Assembly (NCBI GenBank): GCA_009193035.1
Contig: SWDT01000058.1
Location: 1 to 64,000, forward strand
Direction of reading: 5' to 3'
DNA from: Halicephalobus mephisto
Lineage: Eukaryota; Nematoda; Chromadorea; Rhabditida; Panagrolaimidae
Length of the DNA: 64,000 nt
Each line of letters opens with the position of its first letter. The first letter of the stretch is position 1. Of the stretch, positions 1 through 10,957 are shown piece after piece. The notes below the pieces were generated by a model. The model saw only the letters and a program-made list of their open reading frames with translations, was not told the DNA's origin and did no database searches. A program made the position numbers and the translations under genes.

Positions 1-1953
1 GAATATCTTGGTAAAAACGTTAAGAAGATTAGTAAATGGAAATTATGTTTAAAAAATAAAGGAAAACAAAGATATATGGTTTTATATGAAGGCACCAGCG
101 GAAAAAACGCGCAATTTTCTTTGTCAACTGAGAGATTTCGTGTTAGGAATCTTCTGAAAGAGTTGGTCAAGGTGAGAAATCAAGTGATTGTCCTTTGCGA
201 GTTCAAGAGTTTTCTACTTTTCTATTTGCTCAATTTTCCTACTTTTTAAGAAAAATAAAAAATACTAATCAAGTCTCGATCCAAGTTTATTCCTTATAAA
301 GAAGAAATAAAACAACTTTTCATCAACAAATTCATAAAAATCAACGATAACACAAATTTTTGATATAAAAATTACGAAAGTTTCAATTGGTTTAGTATTT
401 AATTATTTCTTTCGAAATTCTTTAATAATATTTTTACTTTTTTCATTTCATCCATCTAAATGCAGTTTTAAATTACAAATTTTCTTTAAACAATCTTCAC
501 GATGAAAAGGTTTACTTAGCCATTATCAAGAACTCAAAACAAGACTCTTCTCATAATTTCCAATCGAGATCTTAATGTCCTTTACAGGAATTCACCGAAA
601 GTTAGAGAACATTCGTACAGAAATAGTTTATCTATGGACTTTGAACTACAGATGTTTTCTCAGGCCTTAACTACGTTTTTACATGAATCGAATGGTGTTT
701 TTTAATTTCTCACTATAAAATATTATCAACTTTCAACTCGACTATCGTAATTCAGACGGCTTTCCCAAAGCCAAGCAAGTTGTTTATTGTTTCTCATTAC
801 TTTTCCAGTCCTGATTTTCCAAAACAATCCTACTGCACTGACGAAACCGATGAATGTTGTCATTAGTTGAAAACATCACTTTGTTATTCCATCATAACAG
901 AGCGGAAATCTCACCGCTGGAAAACCATTCCAAATCTCCGGAAGGATCTATCTCTTTTGCAAATAGAAAAAAGCGTTCTAAAAAATTCTTTGTATTTCCT
1001 GATGTCACTTCTACGTTCTACAGCTCCCTTCGACGACAGTAAACGACTATTGGAACTAGTTGTTGACAGTAATAAGTGTTTCAGGATGACAACAATAAAA
1101 CCTTCTATTGAAGAACTGCGACAATGATCTCGTTTAAAATCAGTCATTTGTAATTGTTTCTATTTCCGTGGCCCTATCTTCTGCAAGTTTTAATTAACCC
1201 GATTTGGATTGCACCAATGAATGCCTAATCTTTCGATTAGACGACAATGACAGCTGCCAAATACAGGAACAATGAATGGCATCCAGTCCATATCAATTAC
1301 ATCATACATTGTGTGTTAACCTTTGAAAGAGACAAATATGACGTTTTTGCAAGAAGTAAAAAAATGGTGTACGTTATTTTCAAGAAAAAAGTTTTCAAAT
1401 TTATCCACAAAGACATTGGAGACTTTCATGTCAACCCATTTTGGTTTATCCTGTCGTCCAAGAAAGTAATTTTAGATTCCGCATAAAAGAACGGACATAA
1501 GACAACTGTAATCTGAGATTAGCAAAACTTTTTGATCTTAATTGGATGATTTTTGGTTTTTGGGTAAATGACATCCTTAAAATGCTATTTTAATTCCCCA
1601 ATTGAGCTTTCATCTTTTGACTCCAAGTTTTTCCCCAATTTTATTACCTGATTTCCTTCTTCTAGGGGGTTCTATCACCAATTTTTTGAAATCATTCCAT
1701 TTTGGAAGCAGAGTTGATGATTAAGGATTCAAAATTTGAGAAAGCTAATCATAAAATGAGCCTTCCGGATTATGAAATGATGATTAACTGTTTCAACTTT
1801 ATTTACGGAAAATCCTCTTTAATGTATACACTTAGTGAATATGGAATGTTGAAGATGGCAAAATGTGAGTAGCTTGCACGGGAGTTAAGAATGATGGGCG
1901 GCGGAGAGATCTCGATTGATTTCAGTTTGTGTGTCTCAGCAATTGGTTTTGTC
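1..1953. other. AT-rich stretch without a supported gene
   Basis: No open frame here shows codon bias, a recognisable domain or convincing splice continuity. The short overlapping frames near 854-1147 lie on both strands and look like chance. The stretch is probably intergenic DNA downstream of the neuropeptide gene, or part of a large intron of a gene outside the window. Confidence 0.5.
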
Positions 1954-2240
1954 TCAGCCGAATCTGAGGGGTCTCGGACCCAGGGCTCTTTTGATTGAAC
2001 TGCAATTACACCACTTAGACCAGCTGATTAACAAAGTTCTCACCTCTTATCGTCAAACACAATGTAGCCAGCAGCATCGAGTTCTGGATCGTTGAACTGT
2101 CTCATGTAGCTGCTGAGGATTCGGTAGGCATTTGCCGAATCGCTGACTGGAGCTGCTTCCGAAGCTTGCATGAGGAGGATTAAAGTAGCAAGGATGACCA
2201 AGAATAATGGGTACAATTGAGTTCTGCAAACTAATGCCAT
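1954..2240 (-). CDS. flp-21: FLP-21-like FMRFamide-related neuropeptide precursor
   Basis: Two exons (2240-2044 and 1999-1954) separated by a 44-bp intron with a GTGAGA donor and TTGCAG acceptor give an 80-residue precursor. It begins with a hydrophobic signal peptide (about residues 5-30, rich in L, I, V, F, ending near SEAAP). A spacer follows, and the protein ends S-S-I-K-R-ALGPRPLRFG-stop. The KR pair is a prohormone convertase site and the terminal Gly is the amide donor, so the predicted product is ALGPRPLRF-amide. In C. elegans the single FLP-21 peptide is GLGPRPLRF-amide, a ligand of the NPR-1 receptor that controls feeding and aggregation behaviour; here only the first residue differs. 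The frame crosses the splice junction exactly. The ATG at 2240 is the first methionine before the signal peptide. The precursor carries one peptide copy, as in C. elegans. The peptide is seen in the sequence; receptor and role are inferred by homology. Confidence 0.87.
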
Positions 2241-3798
2241 GGTTTCCAAGGTTTCCCTAAATCTGATAAAATCAATTTTGTCAAGGCAAATAAATAATCT
2301 GGATGAAAGAGAAATAAAAAAGGTCTAGCGTCAAAGTTGGGAGGGGTCAACGCAGCTGCTATTTATCGTCACTGGCTATTTTTCAAGTTTGTGACGGCTG
2401 TATCAACTTTTTTGGCGGCACTGAATAATTCATACAATTTATAAAATGAATAAAAGACAGTAAGGAGATGGTTGAGCAATGATCCATGTGACAACCAAAA
2501 ATGAGTGATGATAGCTTTGGTGGAAAAGAGAATTCTAGCGTGACCAAGTCTTGTACACTTGAAACTACTAATTTTCAAAAATCATAATTAAGGGGAAATT
2601 ATATATCATTATCAAATCAGAGTATTTTCTAAAAATACTGTGCTCTATTGAACTTCATAAGGCTTTTCAAGAAATGGGAAAAACTAGAATCTGAACAATC
2701 CACCTGGTGTCTTGTGAGGTAATAATATCCTTTGTTAATAATAGTTTTTGAGTTACTAATAACTTCCTCAAAAAAGCAAATTCAACAAAATCGTGTAATG
2801 TTACCACACAGAATGCAAATTTAGAATTCAGTCTCAACCTGTTGGACAAAATCCTATCAGGGAAGTAGAAATATATATATGCCTTAGTGGATAAGCATAA
2901 ATATATTATGGAAATTCAATTTTTATTATAAACGAAACACTAATTTGAATTTTTAAAACTTAATACACGGCATGAGAGTCAAAGTAAAACTCATTTTTTC
3001 ATCAACAAAAACAAACTTTGACTCCAAAGCTAAATCAACTCAGAATCTATTCTCCAAAGTTCTCCCAAATATTATACTGTAAGGCACCGAATACTTAAGA
3101 TTTTTGTTAAACGTACAACTATCATATGCTTTGCAGCAATCTTTCCATGATGAATTAACTTGCGAAAAAAACACCCACACTCTAATTTTCCCTTTCAACA
3201 TTCATGAAAATTTTTTTAAGTCTTAAATATTAAGTTTATTCTCAAGAAGAAAGTGTGAAACAACTGAAATATTAATGTCGAAAGATGTTATTTCCTGGAC
3301 AAGTGAAGGTAGAGAAAAAGAACATTCATGACTACTTTTCATTTTTAACCGTCGAGAGCGATTGGAAAGGAGCCAAACTATAAACTCTATGAAGCCCTCA
3401 TTTACAATTCATACTTGAAATTAGTCATCAATGTCATCTTCAACATATCTTGTGAAATCCTCGTGACGTCACTTCTCGTGAGTTTCAAACCGAAATTAGA
3501 GTTTTCTTCAAAAGATAACACTTCACCAAATTCGGGCTTAATTAAAATGTAAACATTTCCGTGAAATTTGCATTTCATTTTAAGGTTTGTTTTCGTTACT
3601 TTCTTAGATTGCACATTTTATTTTCGTCAATCCGAGAAAAAATGACGGGTCAAAATAATTAATCATTGGCCCTCCACCTTTTGGAGCACCATGGGCAATT
3701 TCAATTTGCCTTATCCAGTAACTGAGCAATGCATTTTCGTAGATGAAAAATAAACGGAAGGTCAATTTGACGAAATAAAGCAAAAAACATCGGCTCGA
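2241..3798. other. Intergenic AT-rich DNA upstream of the neuropeptide gene
   Basis: No coding exon could be supported. The small frames at 2369-2578, 2667-2849 and 3402-3614 have no recognisable composition or motif. This stretch should hold the promoter of the neuropeptide gene and the 3' untranslated region of the EB1 gene. Confidence 0.5.
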
Positions 3799-4779
3799 TT
3801 AAATATCGTTGTTGCTTCCATTCAGCACTTCATCAGTGGGGACGGCAAATCCTTCTTCAGTTTCGTAAAGTACATTCAATACCTTCTGAACTTCCAGCTG
3901 GCCAGTTGCTTCGTTATCTTGGCACATGACTTCGATGGAACGGAGTTTGGAATAGTAAAAGTCTCGTTCTCGCTCCAAACCAACAACAGCTTCATCCATA
4001 TCCGTCAACTGATTTCTGAGTTCTTCCAGTTCCTTCTCCAACTTTGCAACATGGGCTTGATTGTTGTTATTCGTGCTTGGAGTAGATCGAGTAGTAGCAG
4101 CTCTCGGAGTCGACTTGGCAAGAGGAGCGGCAGGCTGTTGAGAAGGTTTAGGAGCTGGAGCTGCTGATTTCGGAACTAATGGCTTTCTAGTGGCAAGAGC
4201 TGATGGCTTGGCAGGCGTTGTCTTATTGAGGTTACCAGAAGAAGTCTTTTTTATATTGCTGGCTGGTGTTTTGGGATCAATTGGCAATGGTTCTCCTCCA
4301 CGATAATCAATCGGCGAATATTCGTGACCGTCATAATTAGCACTAAAGAATTTATGGAACCATTGAAGGAATTCAAAATTGTCTTGAAATTTGCCTTTAA
4401 TTAACTTCTCTACAGGAATAACCTAAAACATAATTTTACAAAATCTTCCAAATGCCGAAATCTTACCTTATCTACTTGAACATCTTTAAAAGCAGTAAGC
4501 ACAATCTTCCAATTTGAAAGCCAGTCCAATTCATTTCTCGAGTTCCATTTCACTTTCTTCAATGGCACTGTTCCGGGGAACAAAATTTCCATAAACTAAA
4601 ACCAAGAATGTCGGTCCTGTGCAAAAACAAAAATGTCTTACCAAACAATATCCAGCTCCCGTGTGAAGTTCTTCTATCTTGGAATATTGAGATTGAAGAC
4701 AGTCATTGACCCACTGGAGCATTTCATGGCGCGATAGATTATCAGTCGTTGACGAAGTTGTATAAACATTAACAGCCAT
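3799..4779 (-). CDS. EB1-family microtubule plus-end binding protein
   Basis: The gene encodes an end-binding protein that tracks growing microtubule tips. The first exon (from ATG at 4779) and second exon supply the calponin-homology domain, with [12 protein letters not shown], then [25 protein letters not shown] and the later [11 protein letters not shown], all classic EB1 blocks. A basic Ser/Pro/Thr/Ala linker follows, rich in TPAKPSA-type motifs. The last third has the coiled coil ([19 protein letters not shown]) and the EB-homology region ([17 protein letters not shown]). Several short introns split the CH domain. The protein ends in GSNNDI and lacks the acidic EEY/F tail that in most EB1 proteins binds CAP-Gly partners. 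The family assignment is firm; the missing EEY/F tail is seen directly, unless a further 3' exon exists. Confidence 0.93.
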
Positions 4780-4973
4780 AGTTACTAGTCTAAAATGATG
4801 ATAAACACGACACAAACGAATAAATATTTCAGCGTTATAAACGCGTAACCACTATCCAAAAAATGATATTTTGTAATATTACCCGTACACAAATATCAAA
4901 TATCATATATGATAGTATCAAAAACATCACTGAGATTTTCTCATACGGGCGCTATCTCGATTAATAACATTCA

Positions 4974-6665
4974 TTAACTAGGGGAGTCTTCTGGAGACTG
5001 ATGGTGAGGTCGGAAACAAGCGAAAAGATATCCTTTGTGGTGTCTCTTTGGTTTCGGTTTCTCCTCTTTGACTGCCGGTGTGTTGGGAGGAGGATAAATT
5101 CCTTCATCGTTTAAATTTATCTCAAGTGGGGTGGATGAACTTGGACCACTGTCTGCAACACGATCGTACTCGAAATTCCGAGCTGTAGCAGGAGTCTGGA
5201 GGGTTCTGTCTTGGACATTTGATGGATAAACTCCTGTAAACGCTCCAGCTTCATCGACAATCACCACGTCGTCAGGGTTTTCCTCAAGTTGTCTTAATAG
5301 ATCGTCAAAACAGGAATTGTCGACATCTGGGAGTGGAATCAAGGACGTTTCATCCTAAATATAAACAAGTCAACGTATTTTTGTTTAGAAATCCCTACCA
5401 CTGGATGGAATTCTGTCATCCATTTGCATCTTCTGATTGTGTCAATCGTCCATCGTGCATCAGGATCTTTCACTAGCATTCCAGTAATTAACTCCACAAG
5501 TTCAGAGCTCAATATGACGTCTTCTGGGATTTTAAACTGCTGATGAACGATATTTTCAAACAATTTCATCATCACATTTCCATCAAAAGGGTAGATGCCC
5601 GTAACTATCCTGAATAGACTAACTCCGCTAGCCCATATATCCAAACATCTTCCTCGATATTCCTTCTCACCTGAGATGGCCTCTGGGGCTTGTAAGGCTG
5701 GTGTACCATTAAATACAAAACACCAATCATCTTCCGGATTGTCATGAATCTCAGCAACGCCAAAGTCTGCAATTTTGAGTACATTGTCTTCCGTTACCAT
5801 TAGATTCTGCGGCTTGATATCCTTGTGAATAATCCCAATAGAGTGTAAATATTCCAATCCCGTAATCAGCTGTGCAAAGTAATAATGTGTTTGATACTCG
5901 TTCATTCGACTAGGCTCCACCGAATCCAGCAATCCTTGAATGGAAGTAACGCAGAATTCAAAAATATAGTAAACTTTTTCTCTTCCATCAACCCGGAAAC
6001 TCTCTATTAGCTTTATCACATTCGGATGATCCAATTTCTCCAGCACTTTGAATTCCCGCTCCACGTTACCGAGTCCACCAGGAATCTTGCATATTTTTTT
6101 ATCCTTCATAATTTTCACCGCTCGACGAACACCAGTTTCTCTATGTAAAACTTCCTTAACCTTGCCATATGACCCAAATCCAATTTCTTGTCCAAACAAG
6201 TAATTACAAATGATTTTTGGTGGCTTGTGACCCCACACTTCATTAATCTAAAGATCCAGATTACAACCGTACATATAATCTTTTCGTAAATCACTTACCT
6301 CATCGTCCATAGTATGGAATATTTGTAAATCTTTAGAAAAAGCATTACTCAGTGCTGCCAACGCAACTTTGTGTTGCTGAAATTTTGTCTTTACAGATAT
6401 ATGAAAGAAAGAATTTTGGTCAAAATGAGAAAAGTAATAGTCAAGGACAAACGAGACTGAAAGATAATAATCAGTAGTCTAAAGGAAGACACTAATCTCG
6501 GCCAAACCTATATAGGGATTGGGCAAATGATTCATCATCACGAATTACCATCAATATTGCCAATCAACTCACTCGTTCTTCTTCAGTTAAGCCATCGTCT
6601 TCGTCTGTATCATGGGGAACGCTGAGTCGTGGACCAGTGTCACCTTCCCCACGATGCTTCGCCAT
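4974..6665 (-). CDS. par-4: LKB1/STK11 (PAR-4) serine/threonine kinase
   Basis: Four exons (6665-6573, 6376-6299, 6247-5399, 5354-4974) join in frame into 466 residues; human LKB1 has 433. The kinase domain shows the Gly loop (GFGSYGKVKEVLHRETG, close to LKB1), the VAIK-type lysine in RRAVKIMKDKK, the catalytic loop HKDIKPQNLMV, and an activation segment IADFGVAEI followed by NGTPALQAPE. The segments GLEYLHSIGIIHKDIKP and VSLFRIVTGIYPFDG are diagnostic for LKB1. LKB1 phosphorylates AMPK-family kinases and, as PAR-4 in worms, controls polarity. The tail DETSLIPLPDVD resembles the post-kinase segment of LKB1. The protein ends in a basic, Cys-containing stretch (KPKRHHKGYLFACFRPHH) that could serve membrane attachment. 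Metal-binding motif is DFG, whereas vertebrate LKB1 has DLG. The 5' exon beginning MAKHRGEGD is my choice of start, supported by phase-0 junctions. Confidence 0.92.
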
Positions 6666-7657
6666 GCCAATGTTGTTTCAGGCGAATCTTGGTTATCGGC
6701 AAAGAATCTGGCTTAAATTCTCTTTCAGTCGTCGTGTTTGCGGAAGCTGTGATTAAGAAGCAAATCCCAATCGTTTTGCTGAAAACCAGGATTAGTCATT
6801 GTTGCACATATAACGAAATATTTTCAATGAGTTAGCAACGTGTTTATTGCTCAAAATTAATAAAAAAAACATTCCACAGAATAGCGTTGATATATGAAAA
6901 GTTTACTGTTTATAATCCACATGGATATGTCAACTTCATGTGGAAAAACGAAAAAGCATGAAACTCGCAACAAAATCGAAAAACTCATTTTATATTTTCG
7001 TCATCAAACTTCCTCGTTTACGACAGAGAAACCGATTTTGCCAAAAGGAAAATATGGTTTTCGCGCCCAAAGCAAGGAAGACAATTGATTTCTCCTTTTT
7101 CTTTAAAACCAAAATTTCCCCCGAGATGCTGCTTCTCGACAAGTAAAAACCTTGCTAGATTTCAATGCAGTGATAAAAAATCGATAAGTCAGAAATAATT
7201 GGTTCGGCCAGTAATCCGGGAAATATTGATTGTTGGAACCCCGCAAAACCGCTTGTCAGTACTTAATATTTAAGAAAGAAGTTATCCCAGCGGACAAAAG
7301 TTCAGAAACTACTCTTTCTCAAAAAATGTGTGGCGTTGAGGAAAGTTGAAAGTAGTACCAACAAAAGTTCCTCCAGTTTGACAAACGACTCGCAAGTGAC
7401 ACACCGACACAGATTGGCAAGTCCATTGTCCACAAAAAGCTGACCAGAATATTGGTCCGAACTAGTCGATTCTCGAAAACTTTGCCCTGCGAGAGAAATT
7501 GCGGGCTGCATTTCCTGTTCTTTGGATTTCCCAACTTGTTTAGAAAAACGTTTATCTGGGGAATAAAGACTCTGTGGTTTCGATAGATTAACACAACTTT
7601 GATAGAAAGATTTTTGGTAAAAACTGAAGCGAAAATTGACAACTCGGGATATCCTCC
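6666..7657. other. Intergenic region between the kinase and the zinc-finger gene
   Basis: Only short overlapping frames occur here, none with a domain. This stretch should include the promoter of the LKB1 gene and the 3' untranslated region of the zinc-finger gene. Confidence 0.5.
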
Positions 7658-8771
7658 TTAATCGAGCTCAATGTCTATTTGTCCGTCTGGTAGTCGTCTT
7701 TCATCTTTGGTCGTTGGTGGTTTCATAGGAATGTGAGCCTCTTCAGTTGTCTCCCAAGTACTCTCCTCGACGTATTCAACTTCTGGATCTACTTGATAAT
7801 AATAAATTTGATTATCTATAACAGCCCCATTTTCATCAACTAATTCATAATACTGGGGTTCCCCATACTCCTCCTTGTAATCTTCCTCATCTCCCATCTC
7901 GTAGTAAATTTCTTCATTGTCTTCCCAACTAGAAGGAGATTCTTCTTGTATATCTTCTTCTGGTAATTGAGTTTTATCTTCAACTGAATTGCTGCCCCTT
8001 GATGGACATTTCCTCATATCAGTTTCGTGATTAGTCTTGACGGCTGAAATTTATCAGCTGTCAATAAAAAATGCAATGAAAAACTAACCTTGCTTTTTTC
8101 TGTTCTGTGGAGTTTCTTGTTTAGTTAAACTGAGGACATCTGGATATCTCTGTATCTGAGCCCTCCTCGGTGGCTTTCCATAACCACTCCCGATCTCATC
8201 ATCTACTAAGCACTGAACTGCGCTGATATCGGATGGCCGGATTCCATCAGTATACTCATCCTCCATATCGGATGTTATAATGACGAGATGTTTGTTAATG
8301 TGCTCCACAAACGATTTGGTACATTTGGAAGTAAAATTGCAATTCTTGTGGGGACATCCGAACGTACACGATTGACCAAAGTGTCTATGACTGTAATTTC
8401 ACATATTTAAACTCTTTCGAGTTTGATAATAAGAGCTTACGACACATGTTGTTGATAGCTTGCAGGTTCCATATATATTTCAGAACAATAAGGACATGGG
8501 TAACCCCAATCTCGCCTCGGCACATGTGATCGAAGCCGATGCCTTCTCAAAGTCATTTGGCTAGCTAGAAATTTAGTTCCAAGTAAACTCTCAAGTCTCA
8601 GGAATAAAGGAACGAACCTGCAGCATAATTGCACATTTCGCATTTGAAAGGCCTCACTTTTCCGTGGACATTCATGTGCTCTCGGTAAGAACGCTTAGAA
8701 GACAGGTACTTGTGGCACTGTGGACACCGCCATTGGGTTACCAGCTTGCTCCCAGTCCTGCTGGCACTCAT
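7658..8771 (-). CDS. C2H2 zinc-finger protein with acidic C-terminal half
   Basis: Exons from ATG 8771 encode four C2H2 fingers. Finger 1 is CPQCHKYLSSKRSYREHMNVH. Finger 2 begins CEMCNYAA and is split by an intron before the helix MTLRRHRLRSH. Finger 3 is CPYCSEIYMEPASYQQHV. Finger 4 has the pattern CPHKNCNFTSKCTKSFVEHINKH. Beyond the fingers the protein is acidic and Tyr/Glu rich (for example EEIYYEMGDEEDYKEEY) and ends PDGQIDIELD. Such a layout suits a nuclear sequence-specific regulator with an acidic interaction region. I do not recognise an orthologue. Introns are short and continuity is good. Function beyond nucleic-acid binding is inference. Confidence 0.8.
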
Positions 8772-9258
8772 CACTGAAGCCAACTACCGTATCTTTGAAA
8801 AACTCATATAATAACTTAGCGAAGACAAAATAAAATTAGAAAACGTGATATGAAACTGAATCGCACTCGCAACGACTGGCAAGGGATGGTTCTAACGCGA
8901 AAGCCTGTGGGTCGCGAGCTGACTGTTTCTTCCCGAGTAAAATGAACATTCTTCAGTTTCCTCCCCGAGTTTTGTTCGTTCGATAGTGATAATCGTCCTT
9001 TTGATTGACAGCTTGTTTCTGTAGCTTTTGGGCTTCTTCCACGCTGTCTACTTCCCCTGTCATAATTTAATTTCTATAGTTTTACTGCCATTCGCTTTAC
9101 CTTTCGTTCCTAAAATCGCAATTTATGATGTAATCTCAAGTGACAATTTAGTGTTTACATTGATCGTCGTTCACTTTACGTGGTGTTTATAATAATACTT
9201 GTGATTTCTTCTCTATTTTAGGTAACATCCAGTTCACTATCAATTCAGTGTAGCAGAG
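8772..9258. promoter_or_regulatory. Divergent promoter region, zinc-finger gene and eEF1-gamma
   Basis: The two genes start 487 bp apart and point away from each other, so both promoters must lie here unless transcripts begin farther off. A pyrimidine-rich acceptor ending CTATTTTAG at about 9214-9222 lies about 36 bp upstream of the eEF1-gamma ATG and marks either a 5'-UTR intron or a spliced-leader addition site. No clear TATA box was seen. Confidence 0.4.
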
Positions 9259-10589
9259 ATGACGGTTGGTTCATTTACTTTATATACTTGAACTTATTCT
9301 TGCTTCTTCAGAAGATTTACGGAAACAAGGATAGCTTCCGTACCCAGAAGGCTTTGATTGCTGCGAAGCTCGCCGGCAAGAATGCAGTTGTTGCAGGATC
9401 AACTGCTCCGGCCAACCAATTCCCAACTCATGTTCTTCCAGCACTTGAGGATGGAAATGTTACTCTCTCTGGTGAAGATGCTATCGCTTCTTATTTCCTC
9501 GGGAAGGATTTTTCTGCTCAAGTTCTTCAATGGGTTTCTTATGGTAATTCTCGTCTCCAACCCGATGTCCTTGCCTACGTTCTTCCTTCTGTTTCTGCTG
9601 CCAAGGTCGACAACAACTCTCTCGAAAATGCGCGAAAGGAACTTTTTGCCAAGTTGAAGGAATTTGATGAAGTCGTTAAGGGTGTTACTTATCTCGTCGG
9701 AGAACGTGTCTCCTATGCTGATGTTTCTGTTGCACTTGACTTGCTCCCAGCTTACAGCCATGTGCTTTCCGAGAAGGAGCGTTCTCAATTCGTCAACGTG
9801 ACAAGATGGTTCCTTACTGTTCTTCATCAAGCTCCTGTCAAAGCAGTTCTCGGCAATGTTACTCTCGCTTCCAAGGTTTCCAAGTTCGATGAAGGAACCT
9901 TCAAAAAGCTTACAGCTGCTGCTGCTCCCAAGAAAGAAGAAAAGAAGCAGGAGAAGAAGGAAAAGCCCAAGAAACCTGCTGAAGAACCAGAAGATGATGC
10001 TCCCGCTGCTGAGAAGTTTGTCGATCCTCTCCAAGCTCTACCTGCTGGGTAAGTTGATCAGGTTTTCTTCTATCACTCACAAACGGTTTACAGAAGTTTT
10101 GTTATGGATGCTTGGAAGCGCGTGTATTCCAACGAGGATACTGCGACAAAAGCTATTCCATATTTCTGGGAGAACTTTGATTCTGAACACTACAGCATCT
10201 GGTACGGTGAATACAAATATCCCGAAGATCTTAGTTTGACTTTCATGAGCTGTAATTTGATCACTGGTGTGTAACATTTCCCTATGATTCATAGTTGAAA
10301 ACCTGTTTTAGGTATGTTCCAAAGATTGGATAAGATGCGCAAGCACGCCTTTGGATCCGTAATCCTTTTCGGTACTGATAACAATTCAACAATCTCCGGT
10401 GTCTGGATTTGGCGCGGCCAAGAACTCGCCTTTGACCTCTGCCCTGACTGGCAGGTTGACTATGAAAGCTATGCCTGGAAGAAGCTTGATGCAAAGAGTG
10501 AGGAGACCAAGAAGCTTGTCAATGAGTACTGGCTCTGGGAAGGAGAATTTGGAGGAAAGAAGTTCAACCAAGGCAAGATTTTCAAATAA
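9259..10589 (+). CDS. eef-1G: Elongation factor 1-gamma (GST-like plus EF1G domain)
   Basis: Four exons (9259-9264, 9312-10048, 10094-10266, 10312-10589) give 397 residues. Exon 1 codes only Met-Thr and is followed by a 47-bp intron. The N-terminal part is the glutathione-transferase-like fold ([16 protein letters not shown], then [17 protein letters not shown]). A lysine/glutamate-rich linker follows ([16 protein letters not shown]). The C-terminal EF1G domain is nearly invariant: [55 protein letters not shown], and the ending FNQGKIFK. The protein anchors the eEF1B nucleotide-exchange complex that recharges eEF1A during translation. Codon use is strongly biased, as expected of a highly expressed gene. 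A poly(A) signal AATAAA follows near 10674. Identification is very secure. Confidence 0.97.
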
Positions 10590-10957
10590 ATTAGCTGAAA
10601 AGCAGTTGAAGTCGTGCTCTTCCCGGATTGATCAGTGATAATATTTTTTGTTAATTTTAATCTTGTTGAAGACAATAAAGTTAACTAAATAGACTCAGAT
10701 TTTGGATTTTTAGAGTTTGTGTTGTTTAAAATCGAGGTCGTTAAAAACCCTGCGGGCGAAAAGTGGGTGTTGATAATCGACAGAGCCGCGGAGAGAGAGA
10801 TGACACCGATCAGAAGGGTCTCTTTTTGCGGTCATTGTCCTGCTCTGCGCGAGTAAGCAATTGTCTGTTTTGTGTCAGGTTTTCATGAGATGATTTGGAA
10901 CTTCTGGCCCGTGAACAGTGATTGATTTTCTATTGTACTAAATTCCGCGATTGCAGG
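10590..10957. other. Intergenic region
   Basis: This stretch holds the 3' untranslated region of eEF1-gamma with its AATAAA, then the upstream region of the secreted Cys-rich gene. An acceptor-like GATTGCAG lies directly before the ATG at 10958, compatible with spliced-leader addition or a 5'-UTR intron. Confidence 0.45.

Noticed and set aside
9399..10034. 211-codon minus frame
   Set aside because: Antisense to eEF1-gamma, whose identity is beyond doubt.
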